Shown: positions 34,501 to 47,249, counted from the first letter of the stretch. The stretch is 64,000 nucleotides of DNA from Pleurodeles waltl (GCF_031143425.1 NC_090442.1:427011776-427075775), one strand, 5' to 3'. Notes: generated by a model not told the origin, from the letters alone. Translations and numbers: made by a program.

Positions 34501-36364
34501 AAGTCGCTAGGAGGGAGAGGTTGGAGGGGGAGAGTGAAGCCTCAACCGAAAAGCCACGTCTTGAGGTTCTTCCTGAAGATGGTGAGCGATGGGCTTTCTC
34601 TGAGGTATAGGGGTAGGTTGTTCCAGCACTTTGCTGCGATGAAGGTGAAGGATCGTCCTCGAGCAGGGGTTTTCTGAATGTGAGGGATAGTGGCCAGAGC
34701 CAGTTGAGTGGAGCAGAGCGATCTGGTGGGGGTGTGGAAGGAGATGTGGTGGTTCAGGTAGGCCGGTCCGACACAAGGCACGTTGGCTACAATGATGACT
34801 CATTAACCATGACAATGCACCTTCCCCACTTACCAATGGGAAGTCCCTTGCTACAGCTGCCAATACATTTGCCATGTAAGTAATTTCACATGTATGATGG
34901 ACACACATTCATCACAGACGGCTGTGAGGCACAAGCACACAACATACAATGGAGAATACTTCACCCTGGCTTGCAGATGTCAACCTACAAATATCCTCCG
35001 ACACTTGACAGAGGACAGTGTCCCACATCCTACTCACCATTGGACTGGAACATTTGCCTGGAATGATTCCTGTGTGCAAAGTCACATCTAGCAGGCATGT
35101 TGCTGCACTGGACACCTCACACTGACATATGTGCTCACTGCTGGTCAAGCATACTGAAGGTACATCATAGTATAATGCTAGGTCCCAAATCCTAAAGGAT
35201 GAACACACCATTTGGGGACACATGGCCTTTCTTTAAAAAATGGATGCCAGAAGATATGAGGCACATGACACATGCCACATTGTCAGGGGAAGCAGTCTGT
35301 CCTGCAATCACTTGGCAAAGGGGCTAGCATGTCATACATATACGTACTTACCCCCTTGTGGCTGCTGTGCTACCTTTGAATGCCCATCCAAGGCCGAATA
35401 GGCCACCACCAAAATGCAGGTCATTAGGGGGATCATTGTCCGACAGGCACCCTGTCCCCATTGGGAGGACATCCCCAGCTAGGCCTCCGCGGTCTTCCAG
35501 GCCCAGTTTCTCAGGTCCTCCCACCTCTTCCGACACGGTCTGCATCTTCTTGATGATGGCTCTCCATAATCCATTTTTCTGATGGGGTTTGACCTGCACA
35601 GAGACATAAATAGAAGAGAAGAAATCATGTCCACAAGCCCATCGACAAGATGGCAGAATCACATACATGTCAGTGTACCAAGTCTAGAACATCCTGTCTA
35701 TACCTTCCTGTCCACCTGTGGCACATAGCAGGCATTGTACACAGGGACATTACTACAAACTCTCACCATATGGGTGCACAAGACACCACACAGCTCAGGC
35801 TCTCCACTGACCAGTTGTCAATACTGTAAGTTTTGTGAATCATTACATGTTTGCCTGACATTGATTATGAGCTAGATGGAACACACCTCCCAAAGTGGCA
35901 AGTGTTAATTACAGCTCACTGCAAACAATGCACAAAAAATACACAACCTCTAAATGTTACATGCTGCTAAAAGTCATTTGATGTAACAACAAGCCTACTG
36001 ACAGACCCATTGTGCATTGAGCACATTTAAGGGAGCGACAGGTGGAGCTAACATAGAGGCAACACTCAATTCACACTCACCACATTTTCTCACAACTTCA
36101 AACCTCTCACCTGACAGATACCTGCCCATTCAATCAACCATACGTACACATTTCTTTGCAGATACCAGCTGACTAACTGGCCTCAAACACACGCTAACAA
36201 AAGTTGATATAGGTAGTGGGAGATAGTAAGTGTGCACATGGTGCACTTACCTGCTCCTCTGGTGCACCATAGAGCTGTCCATGCAGAGGTAGGACCTCCT
36301 ACACCAGCTTCTCCAGCTCTTCGGGTGAGAAAGCAGGGGCCCTATCACCTGTTGGGTGTGGCAT
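31600..36364 (-). pseudogene. Harbinger Myb/SANT-like DNA-binding protein gene, 3 exons
   Basis: The partner protein binds Harbinger ends and brings the transposase to DNA. Exon 1 (36364-36251) encodes RAPAFSPEELEKL then TAG, then EVLPLHGQLYGAPEEQ, and ends at a GTAAGT donor. Exon 2 (35593-35352), behind a TGTGCAG acceptor, gives VKPHQKNGLWRAIIKKMQTV, the Trp-containing SANT-like helix region, and ends at GTAAGT. Exon 3 starts at 33180 after a CTCACAG acceptor and encodes a Ser/Thr/Pro-rich tail with LLRSISVGQAAITNASQGL and IQQSNGFLEGIHSAISGLQR (about 32640-32790), then a long Pro-rich end to about 31600. A stop in exon 1 and shifts in exon 3 inactivate it. An L2 fragment lies in intron 2. 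Confidence 0.7.
34443..34790 (-). mobile_element. L2-type LINE, 3' end only
   Basis: On the minus strand the frame at 34542-34781 ends in GRSFTFIAAKCWNNLPLYLR and FRKNLKTWLFG, the conserved C-terminus of L2/CR1 ORF2. It is followed by CTTGAGACCCTCACGCGTGAG and a (TGAT)n-like tail ending near 34443. It is strongly 5'-truncated and inserted in intron 2 of the Harbinger Myb-like gene. A different subfamily from 24990-27165, judging by the tail. Confidence 0.8.
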
Positions 36365-37086
36365 GATTGCTTCCAGAGGTGGTAAACAGCAGCTCAGGTT
36401 GTGGAGATCTTGCTGGCAGCAGTGTTAGGTCAAGTGAGAGAATCTGCAGAAAATGGCAGTGACGCCCACCACATGACGCAAACACTACCATTGGGCAAAG
36501 AGTACCACAGGCAGCAATGTTATCCTATGGCAGTGTCCATCTCAGTAGTGTCCACCTTTCGTCATGATGACTTCCGCCGGCAGTCGTGGGCGATTCCTGA
36601 TGACCAGTGGAGTGGGTCAGGCACACACCATTTTTGAGCCATTTAAAGCAATAACACAAAATATTTTGATGCATCACTAATGAAATAAGTGATGTTCTGG
36701 GGGATATTGAGTACTGTCCTAGTCAGGTCAGCTAAGTCAATCCTAGTGCAAGACAAATTGATATGTAGTTATGCTGATATGACAACATGCTTGTAGGTAC
36801 AGCCACCACTCTCTCCCATACGTGTGACCTAGGAGGTTGTTCATTAGATCACAGGCAGTTCAGCTAGGCATCTGACCATGAACTTTCAGTCCATAAGGAT
36901 GGTTGCCACATATACCTTAATTATGAGGGCATTAACATCACAGGAAATAAAATAATTAGCCCTGGTGTGTTTGCTCATTAACTTAACAGTGACACACATG
37001 ACATGTTATTTCCCGTATCACATGTTACATGTCAAATGTAATGGACACATTGAGTGAATGATTTGTTTGTTTTACAACCCACATAG

Positions 37087-38250
37087 TAACCCTGGGAGGA
37101 GACGGATCAGACAACCTCCTGCGTACCGTCCACTTGCTGACTTGCAGAACATTGAGGACAGATTAGTGATTCAGATCTATCACCTGGATAGGCAGAGCTA
37201 CGTAGTTAGTTGAAGCCAGATCTGATGCCAGCCGTCCGTCATCCAAGTAGCATACCACACATTGTACAAGTCATGTCAGGGTTGCACTTCCTGGCCACAG
37301 GATGCTTACAAAATGCAGTGGCCCTATCTGTTGGGATGTCCCAGCCTATGTTCAGTTTGGTCCTTGGAGGATGTCCTCTCAGCACTGTTGAAGCACGTGG
37401 ACAGCTACATCCGGTTTCCTCAACATGAGGATTTTGGGCATGTAAAAGCAGAATTCTTCGGTTTGGCACACATACCACATGTTGTTGAAGCCATTTATGG
37501 TACCCATGTAGCCATGGTTCCACCACTAGGCACTGAACAGGTCTATAGGAACAGGAAAACCTTCCATTCTATCAATGCCCAACTAGTGTGTTTGGCAGAC
37601 CTCTGCATTTCCCATGTCTGTGCTCAGGACCCGGGTTCAGTCCATGATGCCTTCCTCATGCAGAACAGTGCTGTTCCACAGCTGATGACATGAATGTACC
37701 CAGAGAGGGCCTGGATGGTTAGTAAGTCACATATATCATGTGTGTATATATGTATCATGTCTTCTATTAGTGACACTTTGCTCTGTACCCATGATTCCAC
37801 ACATGTTGCCTTGCCTTACAGGGGATTCTGCCTACTCAAATCAACCCTGGTTGTTGACACCAGTGAGAATCCCAACTATGCCAGGGGAAGTCTGCTTCAA
37901 TATGGGAGAGCACGCCATGTTGTGGAGTGGGCTTTTGGGCTCCTGAAGTCAAGATCCCGTAGCAGTGACAAAACAGGTAGAGCCTTCTTCTCTTCACCTC
38001 CAAAACTTTGTAAGATCATTATAGCTTCCTCCATGCCCCACAACCTTGACCGGAGGAGGAAGATCCCATACATTCCTGATGAGGAGGAACCCCATGGGGT
38101 GAGAATCTGGAAATGCCAATTGCGGATGACAGTGATGAGGATGAAGGTGGAGACATGCGGGCTGATCTCATCAATCAGTACTTCAACTGAGTGTACATAC
38201 CTGATGTTCTGTCATTACTCTGACTGCATGAGGTAATGTGCAGGTCATGA
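37087..38250 (+). pseudogene. Harbinger DDE transposase (HARBI1-like), decayed
   Basis: Exon A begins after an ACATAG acceptor at 37087. Pieces in order: PAYRPLADLQNIEDRLVIQI; LMPAVRHPSSIPHIVQVMSG and LHFLATGCLQNAVAL; VDSYIRFPQHEDF; VVEAIYGTHVAMVPPL; YRNRKTFHSINAQLVCLADL; DPGSVHDAFLMQNS. A GTAAGT donor (37722) and TTACAG acceptor (37820-37821) remove about 100 bp. Exon B gives GDSAYSNQPWLLTPV, ARHVVEWAFGLLKSRSR and PPKLCKIIIAS. The family uses Asp, Asp, Glu for DNA cutting: the second Asp (SVHDAF) and the Glu (VVEWAFG) remain, but the first is Tyr (AIYGTHV for AIDGTHV). Frameshifts near 37200, 37370 and 37890 also break it. Confidence 0.88.
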
Positions 38251-39195
38251 TATGTTGTGACAGGTATGTATCTTACCATGACACAGGACATATTATACAA
38301 TACATCATAGAGCTAAGGTTTGCTGGCTACATCAGACTTGAATATGTCCCTCTCCTGAGCATCTCCTTTGATATGTGCAATCATATTGCACTGTCAAGTG
38401 ATATTACAGATGATGTAACTGATGTTTCTGTTTAGTGAATGCCTTTGCCTGTCTAAACGTCTTGTATGTGATGTTTTTCCTTCCAGGTCTCATCCCCATG
38501 CTATCCTCAAGTGAACATTTCTGAGTTGTGTCATTGGCAGGTGGAAGTGAGTCTGACATGTGATTTGGTTATGAAATGGATTTAGGTACTGTGTAGTACA
38601 AATTTGGCTTGTGTGAGTACCATGCCCAAGCCGCCTGGACAGTAAGAAGGGACATTCTTGAGCTTGAGCATGAATTTATTTGGCCTAGTTTGCTTATCCA
38701 GTGGTCTCACATGTGTGGTGATGTGCCTTTGTGACATGTCCTTGTGGCCAATCCTTGTATTTTCACTTAATTTCACATTGTGTTGACAATGTTGCTATAT
38801 GCCCTGTATGTGGCTGTCAATGCATTTCCTCATTGCAGGACACAGTGACTGTGCAATTACTCTGACATAAGTGTGTGATATGGCAGTGGATGGCTAAACA
38901 TTGTAATAGGACGGTCCTCAGACTAGGGATCGATGTACTGTCCTCTGTCTGTGTCATAGGGTGTGTCAATTTGGATAGACATGGTGTTGGTATGGGACAA
39001 AGGTGAAGCTGAGGACAATATCTACCTATCTGTTTGCCTATCCTGTGGTACCGAGTCTGACATGGCCCTTTTTCCTATGTTCAGGTGGACTGTACTTTGG
39101 GATATCTATACAAGTGAATCAATATTTAGTCATTCTTGGCTATTACACTCCAGACATATTTGCTGCCTATAGGTTGTACATTGCAAATAAATAGT
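38251..39195. other. Harbinger 3' flank, no gene
   Basis: Downstream of the transposase stop. It ends with AATAAA in TTGCAAATAAATAG (about 39182-39194), a possible transcript end. No terminal repeat and no other frame are recognised. Confidence 0.45.
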
Positions 39196-40240
39196 TTTTG
39201 GGTGAGCAGCCTAAGGTGAAACCCCTACTTGAGTGTTTGATAAACGGGCAGCAGGCTAAGATGAAGCCACTCCCAAAGCCTTGATAATCGGTGTGGTAGT
39301 TCCAACAAAGCCACTCGTGAGGTCTTTGATGTCCCTGAGACCTTGGGGGAGAACAGGGGGCAAGCCAGCATTCCCTTGGAGTCATTCTGGGTACAGTCTG
39401 TAGCCCCTTTTGGCAGGGCAGAAGTCAGCAGTTATCAGGGCAGTGCAGCAAAGCAAGGCAGGAGTTCTTGGGAGCAGTCAGTCACAGCAATGAGACAATT
39501 ATTTCATTGCAGCAGCCTTTACTCCAGCAGAGGTTCCTCCAGGTCCAGAATAGATCTGATTTTAGGGGGTCAGAGGCACAGTACTTATATCAAAAAGTGC
39601 CTTTGGCATGGGGGATGACTTCAGAAGGTTTCTATGAGGTGCACAGTTCCCAGTTTCAGCCCAGCTCTGGCTCCAGACTATCAGTGGGAGGTAACATCGA
39701 CATCACAAAAGTATTGCAGGTAAATGTGCGTATGCCTATTTCATGCCTATTTTAGTACTCTCAGAGAGGGTTGCTTTGCATTTGACAAGTAACGAGCAGC
39801 ATCTTTCCTGCACAGTGGTAGTCTTTAAAGACTCTTTACAGACTTCAAACCTTCCATGTTCCTTAAGCAAGACAAAGTATTTGCATCACGTTACTTTGGA
39901 ACAGATGTTCTTTCTCAGTGGGTGTTACATGTATCTTTTTTTTGTAATTTCTCTAGAAGGCAGTGGGAGGCAGAAGACAATTTTGAGTGACGAGCCTCTT
40001 GACAACACAGCACAATTCCAATCAAAAGCTAGAGGTTACTACAGACATAAGAACACCCCTGTGGTCTCAAATGGAGCTCTCACACCAACTTGAAAAAACA
40101 TACACACACAAAAAAAGGAAATGTTTAAACATATTTGTTGGAATATAAACCCACTTTTCATGAATGAAGTTACATGAATGCACAGCGCTTTATGGCGGGA
40201 TTTTTTTTTACAGGCAACCAAACTTAAGTAGTGTCAATGA
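39196..40240 (+). repeat. partial LTR-like repeat, same family as 43928-45841
   Basis: About 39410-39700 resembles 44690-44900: GCAGCAAAGCAAGGCAGGAG, CAGCAG-rich stretches, AAAGTGCCTTTGGCATGGGG/GACTTC, then TCCAGACTATCAGTGGGAGG against TCCATACTATCAATAGGGGG. Same orientation. Its ends are not defined, and the last ~500 bp are not recognised. Confidence 0.45.
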
Positions 40241-40244
40241 CAAA

Positions 40245-40922
40245 GGGCCAGATGTAAGAAACAGTTTGCACGTCGCAAACAGCGAATTTCACTGTTTGCG
40301 ACGTGCAAACTGCACTTTGCAATGCACAAAACCTGTTTTGCAATTCGGTAACCTGGTTACCGAATCGCAAAATGGGTTTGCGAGTCGCAATTAGGAAGGG
40401 GAGTCCCCTTCCTAATTGCGGGTCCCAGTGCAATGCCAGATTGCTTTGTGACAGCGAACGTGGTCGCAAACCAATCGCAGTTTGCACCCATTTGAAATGT
40501 TGTGAATGGCACTGCAAACATTTTTTCAGAGCAGGCAGTGGTCCTATGGACCCACTGCCTGCTCTGGAAAAATGAAACAAAAACGTTAAATTTTTCGTTT
40601 TTGTAATGCATCTCGTTTTCCTTTAAGGAAAACGGGCTGCATTATAAAAAAAAAAAAACTGCTTTATTAAAAACCAGTCACAGACATGGTGGTCTGTTGT
40701 CCGCAGCAGGCCACCATCCCTGTGAATGCCGCCACTCACAAGGGGGTCACAAATTGCAACCCACCTCATTAATATTAATGAGGTGGGCCTTTGCGACCCC
40801 CTTGCGAGTTGCAGATGGTGTCAGGGACACCATCCTACATTCCAATTTGCGACTCGCAAATTGCGAGTCGATCTGACTCGCAATTTGCATGTCGCAGATT
40901 GGAATCTACCTACATCAGGCCC
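40245..40922. mobile_element. Harbinger-type MITE, 678 bp (copy 1 of a pair)
   Basis: The termini GGGCCAGATGTAAGAAA and (other strand) GGGCCTGATGTAGGTAGA are inverted, flanked by AAA on both sides (40242-40244, 40923-40925). The interior is full of GCGACTCGCAAATTGCGAG-type palindromes and has the perfect palindrome made of CCCACCTCATTAAT and its complement (about 40759-40786). It shares its core, in inverted orientation, with 50712-51429. Confidence 0.85.
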
Positions 40923-41039
40923 AAAGTGCTTTTAGCGTAGCCTTACTTAGGCACTCCCATTGCCAAGACAGATTGGCTATGCCATTGCTTGTGTTTAATG
41001 CGGCCAGCGCAAACTTTTCACCTTCATTTCTTAAAGCAC

Positions 41040-41624
41040 CTGCTTTATAGCTCGGAACCAGAATGTAATAAAGACACTCTTAGGGAAATTATGTGAAATC
41101 AAACTCCATAAATGAACACGTATAGGACTAAGCAGTCACTATCTGCCCCTGTGCCTCAGGAAAGTATAGGAAAAGTCACACATGTTTTTTTCTACACCGT
41201 GCCAATCCAAATTGTCCGCTTACGTTTAGAACACACCATTTGGACCTGTTTATAACAAATACCATTTGTACATGCTTATAATTCTTAAATTGGGATTAAA
41301 AACCCTTATCAGATAGTTGCATTTTTGTGGACTCCTATCAACAAAAGAGCAGTGGGTGATTCATGGTGTTATGTAGTAGATCAACTATTCCATAGCTGTA
41401 ATTGTCTTTATGTTAATAAGAGGCACAAACTCAAAGAGAATATTCAGCAAAAACAACAGCATGACGTGCTTATCAGAGATGCTAGGCCAGTGACAAGGGA
41501 TCTGTTTTGGTTGATGTTTGATGAGGTGTGTAGGAACTAAAGGTGACTCTGGGGTTATTGCTTGCTTTGTAGCCTTTTAAGCACTGAGAGTGGCTTTAGG
41601 AGAGAAGGAGTTGCAAAAGACTAC
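41040..41624. other. no feature recognised
   Basis: Balanced composition between two MITEs (the stretch from 40926 is similar); no repeat, motif or credible frame. Confidence 0.5.
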
Positions 41625-42220
41625 GGGTCTCATTATGAGTTTGGCAGTCCTACTACAGGGCCGCCAAACTCACAGGGAGGATGCCACCACCATGGCAGTG
41701 ATGTTCTCTCCAAGCGTATTACAACGTTCCCACCAGGCTGATTGCAGGACCATTGCAATATGCACTCCAGTCTGGCTGCCCGGTGAGAACAGTATAAGGA
41801 TATTGGCCTCAGCTCTCTTAAGGGAGCCAAGGCCAATATCCTAACAATATGACACCCTCGGATTGCGATCTGTCTGACAGCAGACAGTGCGCATTCTGAC
41901 AGTGCTGGGCAGTGGGGCCCCTGCACCGCCTATGCCATGGACATGGCCCCCGGCACTGGCTTCCTGCCAGTACTTTCATGGTGGGCTACCCAACCTGAAA
42001 AGGCTTGAGGAAAGAGGGGTTGTAATCAGCCAGGTGGTGCTGAGTTCAGCGCTGCCATGACTGGCTACAAACCCGACCGCTGTCACCCCATCGGGATCTT
42101 TGATCCTGGCGGGGATGGCAATCTTTAGGCGGATATGCCCGCCCATCTTGTAATGTGGTGGTGGTCCGACTGCCACCACAGGGCTGGCAGTCCTAGATCA
42201 GCGAGCCTCGTAATGAGGCC
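41625..42220. mobile_element. Harbinger-type MITE, 596 bp
   Basis: Left end GGGTCTCATTATGAGTTTGG and right end (other strand) GGCCTCATTACGAGGCTCGC form diverged terminal inverted repeats of the type at 30106. The flanks are CTA plus one base on the left and ATA on the right, so the 3-bp duplication is decayed. An internal inverted repeat (GGATATTGGCCTCAGCTC against GAGCCAAGGCCAATATCC, about 41798-41841) forms a hairpin. Confidence 0.75.
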
Positions 42221-43927
42221 ATAAGTGAATCATTTCTAAATAGTAAATTATGACACTAAAAAATACTACTCTCTTAGGGAATTTTAAAGGGCTTCTGGTG
42301 GTATTTTGACCTGTTTCTAATCTCCTCTCTGTTGTTGAAAATAACATGAATTAAGGGGTAAGAATAAGTAATTTGTTTAGGATTACATTTGAAGGGGCAA
42401 GGGGTTTATATTTGATCTCAGTGTCAAGCGGGAGGAATATTAATGTTTGCAGAGAAAGTGAGTTTTTCAATAATACTATGTAAGATGATCGCCTAAAGAA
42501 GTAATAGCAATTTCTGATCTGTCTTTAGCTTCTCAGAGACAAATGAAGGACTTGTGTAATTTGCTGAAAAGTAAGTACAAGTCGAAGGATAAATGAATCA
42601 CATATTTGTTGCTACAAGACTATGCAGTAGGTCTCTACATAAAGTTATGAATTTTGTCCCATTTTGCTTTTTCAACAACATTTAGGACTCAGAGAAAAAA
42701 ATGTGGTTGAAGTGCTGCTGCACAATGTGATCTGTCCAAAGGGAAGCCGTAGCTGCTGCAGTTGGATGGGGTTTCACAGCCATCACGTTTCCCAGGTCGA
42801 TACAAGATTAGGTCATCCAGTGCAGGGTCTTTTTTGACATTCTGGCACTTGTAGACCTGAATTTGTAATTAGATAATGAGGTAAAAGTAGCAGGATGCCA
42901 AGAAGAAAAAACATTGGGTTAGCTCCTTTGACAAACTTGAGAGCTCAGTGCCTTGGGAAACACATGAGGATTATCTACAACAGGGTGGGCAGGGCACACA
43001 GATTCTACACTTATGTCTCAGTAGAGATAAGCCCTATCGATGTGACTATTTGTGATAGGATAGGCCAAGCACTCAAGTCTCATAATACCCGAGGATGGAA
43101 ATGCTACAGCAGTAGAAAGAGGAAAGTTGGGTGTGATGGAGTGGGAACAGTCACACTGCAGCATTAAACATCTGCATTAGTCAGTAGAGGTAAATGTGTG
43201 AGAGGTTGGGCAAGACGTCTACCTCTCACTCGCCTTATGAAGGATCTGTCTGAGCAGGGGTGGTCTATGTGTGACAAGGTGGACATGGCGCTCAGCTGGC
43301 TCACTGTCTGAACAATGATCTGGCTTACCAGCAGGGATTCTTATGCTAGTAGAGGATGCCTACATCTCTCATGCTGCCATTACATATATCCTTTGTAACA
43401 GAAGGTGGCCTCGGTTCATATGAGTGTGGTTTAAAGGTCTTAAACTGTGTTGTCAAAGATCTGCCTCAGTAGATAGAAGTCTTTGTGTGACTGAGTGGTC
43501 AAGAATTCACAACTGTCACATTATTCACGCAGAGATCTGTTGCAAAAAGAGATCTGTATGTAATAGGTTGGTCATATTATGCATCAATGGTGGTGCAGGT
43601 TCAGTGGCACTGGCAGAGGCCTGAGGGGCCCACTGAAGTCTGATTATTAATGTTTTCTAGTGCCCAAATCCACAGTTAGGGGAGCAATTGTCATTACTTG
43701 CAAAATTACTGCCTTTCCATGTCTTTGTTTATTACTGGTGTATCACCTTTGCTGCAGAGAAAGAGGCCATAGCTGATCACATAATATGTCTTGCATTCAA
43801 ATGGATCAAGTTAAGAAAAGGCAGTTTAGCTGGTGGCAGGCTCTTCAAACTATAATTTGTTTTCAGTAGTTTGGGAAAATTACGAAACTGATTTTGAGGG
43901 ATTGTAAATGTTTATCTTGTGGCTTGA
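42221..43927. other. no gene or repeat recognised
   Basis: About 1.7 kb with short frames only. I see no domain, terminal repeat or tandem structure. It may be old, unrecognisable transposon or unique DNA. Confidence 0.5.
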
Positions 43928-45841
43928 TGTTAGAAATCGACTTTGTGGTTCTCAGAGTATGCAACCTGTACAATCAGGAACCACAGTCCTAGTCAGGGTA
44001 AGTCAGATACACACTAAAAGATAACCTGTGCTCACCCTCTGGTAGCTTGGCACCGAAAAGTCAAGCTTATCTAAAGAGGCACTGGGTAAAGTATTTGTGC
44101 AACACTTAATAGAGTAACACAGTGAAAACACCACAAAAAGATACCACACTGGTTTAGAAAGATAGACAATATTCTTATAAATAAAACAAAACCAAAACGA
44201 CAAAATTCCAATAAGTATTTCCTGAGATGTGCAGTTTTAAAGATTTAGGTGAAAATAGCACATGAAAGCACAAAGTGCCTACTGTGGCTATTTGGCCGCG
44301 CCAGACAGGGGCAAAGTCAAGATTTCATACTGAACACGATAGAGCGCAGACCATAAAGAGGGAATTACTTAGGCATGAAGAATACATTAACTTAATTCCT
44401 GGTGTGCTGTCTGCACTGCATTGTTTTACAAGGCTGTGCAGCGGTTCTAGTGAGGACCACAGAGAGCAGAGCACCGAAGGCCCACTTCCAAGGGTGCAGG
44501 ATTGGGATGATACGGCTTAGCAGAGCATACTGACAGAAGACAGAGTCCAGGAGCAGGTCGGTTGGAATTTTTTTGAATCTATGAGACTTTAGACAACAGG
44601 AGACCAGTCAGCTGGTCCCTGGAGTAACTCTGCATTCTAGGTTGTAGAGATGGAGGTCCAGTCCTTGTCACTCCCAGGCAAGAGGGCAGCATGCACAGTC
44701 GGCACAGCAAAGCAGGAGTCCAGCAAAGTAGCAGTCCAGCATATTGACAGTCCTTTCAGCAGCACAGCAGTCCTTCTTCCAGGCAGAGTATCACAGGTCA
44801 AGAAGTGCACTGTGCCTTTGAAGTGGGGGTGACTTCAAAGAAGGGTCTTTGACGTGTGGAGAGGTGATTTCTTCCTAACTCTAGATCCATACTATCAATA
44901 GGGGGTAATCAGTTTTCTGTGTGGGAACCGGGACTCCCTATTCCGTGGTAAGTGTCAGCCCCCCTCCTCCGTTCCTGCCTAAGAAGAGCCATTAGAATGC
45001 AGATGAATGCAGATGAGTGCTCAGACACACTTAACCTTCCAGTGTTTGTGGCTGTCTAAAAGAAATGCACATGTATTGGAAGAGGACTGCAAGGCACACA
45101 GAGCAGAAATAAAAGAGAAATGCCTACTTTCTAAAAGTAGCATTTCTAAAATAGTAATGTTAAATCAAACTTTACCATTACCGAGCATTTATGATTAGCA
45201 TTCCAAATACATGAACCATGATTCACCTACTCCTTTACAATCAGGAATTACAACACAAAAGTGTATTAAGTAATTCTCGATGCTAGCATATGAGAGGAGT
45301 ATGCCTCACAGTCATGGAAAATGACTTTGGAAGTTTTTCACTACCAGGACATGTAAAACATAAAAGTGCCTGTCCTACCTTTTAGTTACATAGCACCTTG
45401 CATGGTGGGCTACCCAGGACCTACATAGGAGTGACTTATGTGTAATAAAAGGGGAGCTTAAGGCTTGGCAATTAATTCTAAATGGCAAGTCTCAGTGGCA
45501 GTAAACTGCACACACAGTCCCTGTAATGGCATGCCTGAGACAGGTTTGAAAGGCTACTTATATGGGTGGCACAATCAGTACTGGAGGCTCGCTAGTAGCA
45601 TTCAGGTTACAGGCCCTGTGTATATTATATACCATTTTATAAGGGACTTAAAAGTAAACTAAATATACCAATCGTGTATACACCAATGTTACCATGCTCA
45701 GGGGACAAGCACATGCACTTTAGCACTGGTCAGCAGTGGTAAAGTACTCAGAGTCCTAAGCCCAACAAATAGATTTAGCAAAAAATGAAGGGAAAAAGTG
45801 AAATGTTTGCGATGACCCTGCAGAAAAGGCCATTTCCAACA
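43928..45841 (-). repeat. long LTR (1.9 kb), Gypsy-type
   Basis: The ends TGTTAGAAAT and ATTTCCAACA are inverted TG...CA termini. The family also occurs, diverged, at 28137-29240 and 39196-39700. The minus orientation is chosen because gag and protease remains on the minus strand lie immediately to the right (46400-47892), making this the 3' LTR. No polypurine tract is visible at 45842, so the junction or the orientation may be wrong. No matching duplication is seen outside. Confidence 0.6.
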
Positions 45842-46399
45842 TGACTCCACTGCAGTCAAACCCAGGGTAGACTAATCAATACCTTGATGGAATTCGCTGC
45901 TAGGGCAATAGAACTTGGACAATGACCCACTACTGCTGGGTCACTTGCCAGTTATATGTCTCTCTGAACCCAATAGGATCCCTCTGTTTATGCTCTCAGA
46001 GGCCGCTGAGCTATGGGGAACCCTTCTCCTGATGTATAGGCCCCATCTGTGCAACACCTAACCTTAATTTGCTCACAGATGCATCCCAGTAGGCACACAG
46101 TACTACCATGGCCAACAAAGTGATATGGCCTATTCCACCCCTTGGATCAGACTTCTGTCCTCAACCCTAGGAAAACTCTGTCCACAAAGACAGCAAGCAA
46201 CAGAGGCTACTGACAGCAGTCAGTATCAAAAGCCAGGCCACAGGCCAACCAGTGGTCTCTGATCTCTATGGTTTCTCAGAGTGGGGGCAGTAGCCCCAGG
46301 TGTCTTGCACCCTTCCTCCACTCTACCTCCTGCCATTTCACGGGTGGTAGCCTGAAATTAGTCTTTCAATCTTGGGTAAGTTCTCTGAAACTGAAAAAG
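45842..46399. other. internal non-coding part next to the LTR
   Basis: Probably the remnant between protease/pol and the LTR; most of pol must be deleted. No RT or integrase motif is seen. Confidence 0.4.
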
Positions 46400-46780
46400 G
46401 GACAGGGGAGAGTTCTCCCTCACACTGCCCCTACATCTGGGCTCTGGTGCACTCCTCTGGGGAGTGGTACTTCCAGAAAACGGAACTGTCAGGGTGCCCT
46501 AGGGGTGCAGTCCCTCCTACTTCTCATTCTACCAGGGGTAACCCATTCCTCAGAATGCAGTTTATGGGCATCTGAGGACTAACTATGACCCTCCTCTGAG
46601 TCACCTCCCACCCCACTCCAAGGATACCCAGGCCGTAGGGCAGAAAAGCTCCTGCCCATTGACTGGGGTCACCCTACACACCTGGCCAGTTACTTGCCTT
46701 TCCACCATCACAGTGTGGCTAGCCCCAGTTGTCCCTCTGTTAGGAGCCACTCACCTCAACTTCAGGTGGTTCTGATGAGG
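46400..46780 (-). pseudogene. Gypsy aspartic protease remnant
   Basis: On the minus strand, TGQVCRVTPVNGQELFCPTA and WVSLEWGG appear (about 46600-46700), followed after stops by a CILGNDLPLV-like segment when reading across frames (about 46510-46560). This resembles the C-terminal half of a Gypsy protease, where LGND/LGTDL closes the domain. The catalytic Asp-Thr-Gly was not located. Weak but placed as expected after gag. Confidence 0.45.
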
Positions 46781-47249
46781 CAGCGATAATCCCCGAATCC
46801 CAATGAGAACTGACAGAGCAGTAATGAAGGACACACTGCAAGCTTAGGAGTTTCCAAGGGGAAGGGAGTTGGGATGAGAGAGAAAGAGAAAGAGAGAAAT
46901 ACCAGGACTTCTGTGTATTCAGATTTCTCTACTCCAGGCACTGCTGGGCTCAAGCATATCTGGATTCTGGTTCTGGATTCAGGATAACGGCAATCAGGAG
47001 TATTCAGATACAAGGGTCTGGACTCAGATTTCCCTGTAATGAAATCACACTTTAAAACATGGAAAACTAAACAGATCACTGGCATTAACTAATGTCACAT
47101 CAACATAACAAAAAATCACACTAGAAACATTCCCCAGTGTGATTCAAGAATTATCCAGGAATTATCAAGAACTAGAATTGTCATGTACATGTATTACACT
47201 GAGAGAAAATCACTAGGTTAATCACAACAACATTACTTCAAATTATTCA

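Larger units (their letters stand above)
30106..39195. mobile_element. decayed autonomous-type Harbinger element with two genes
   Basis: The left end reads GGGCATCATTACGAGTTTGG, close to the MITE terminus at 41625. A non-coding first block ends in a donor-like ATCGTAAGTACA (about 30387). A Myb-like gene lies on the minus strand (36364 to about 32500) and a transposase on the plus strand (37087 to about 38250), head-to-head across about 720 bp. No right terminal inverted repeat was found; homology fades near 39195, where an LTR-like repeat begins, so the right end seems deleted. The right limit is approximate. Confidence 0.7.

Noticed and set aside
34507..34908. 133-codon minus ORF as a novel gene
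   Set aside because: It is an out-of-frame reading of the L2 3' end; the L2 frame (34542-34781) has the recognisable motifs.
42895..43167. 90-codon plus ORF starting MPRRKNIGL
   Set aside because: No family match, no supporting signals, isolated in otherwise featureless DNA.
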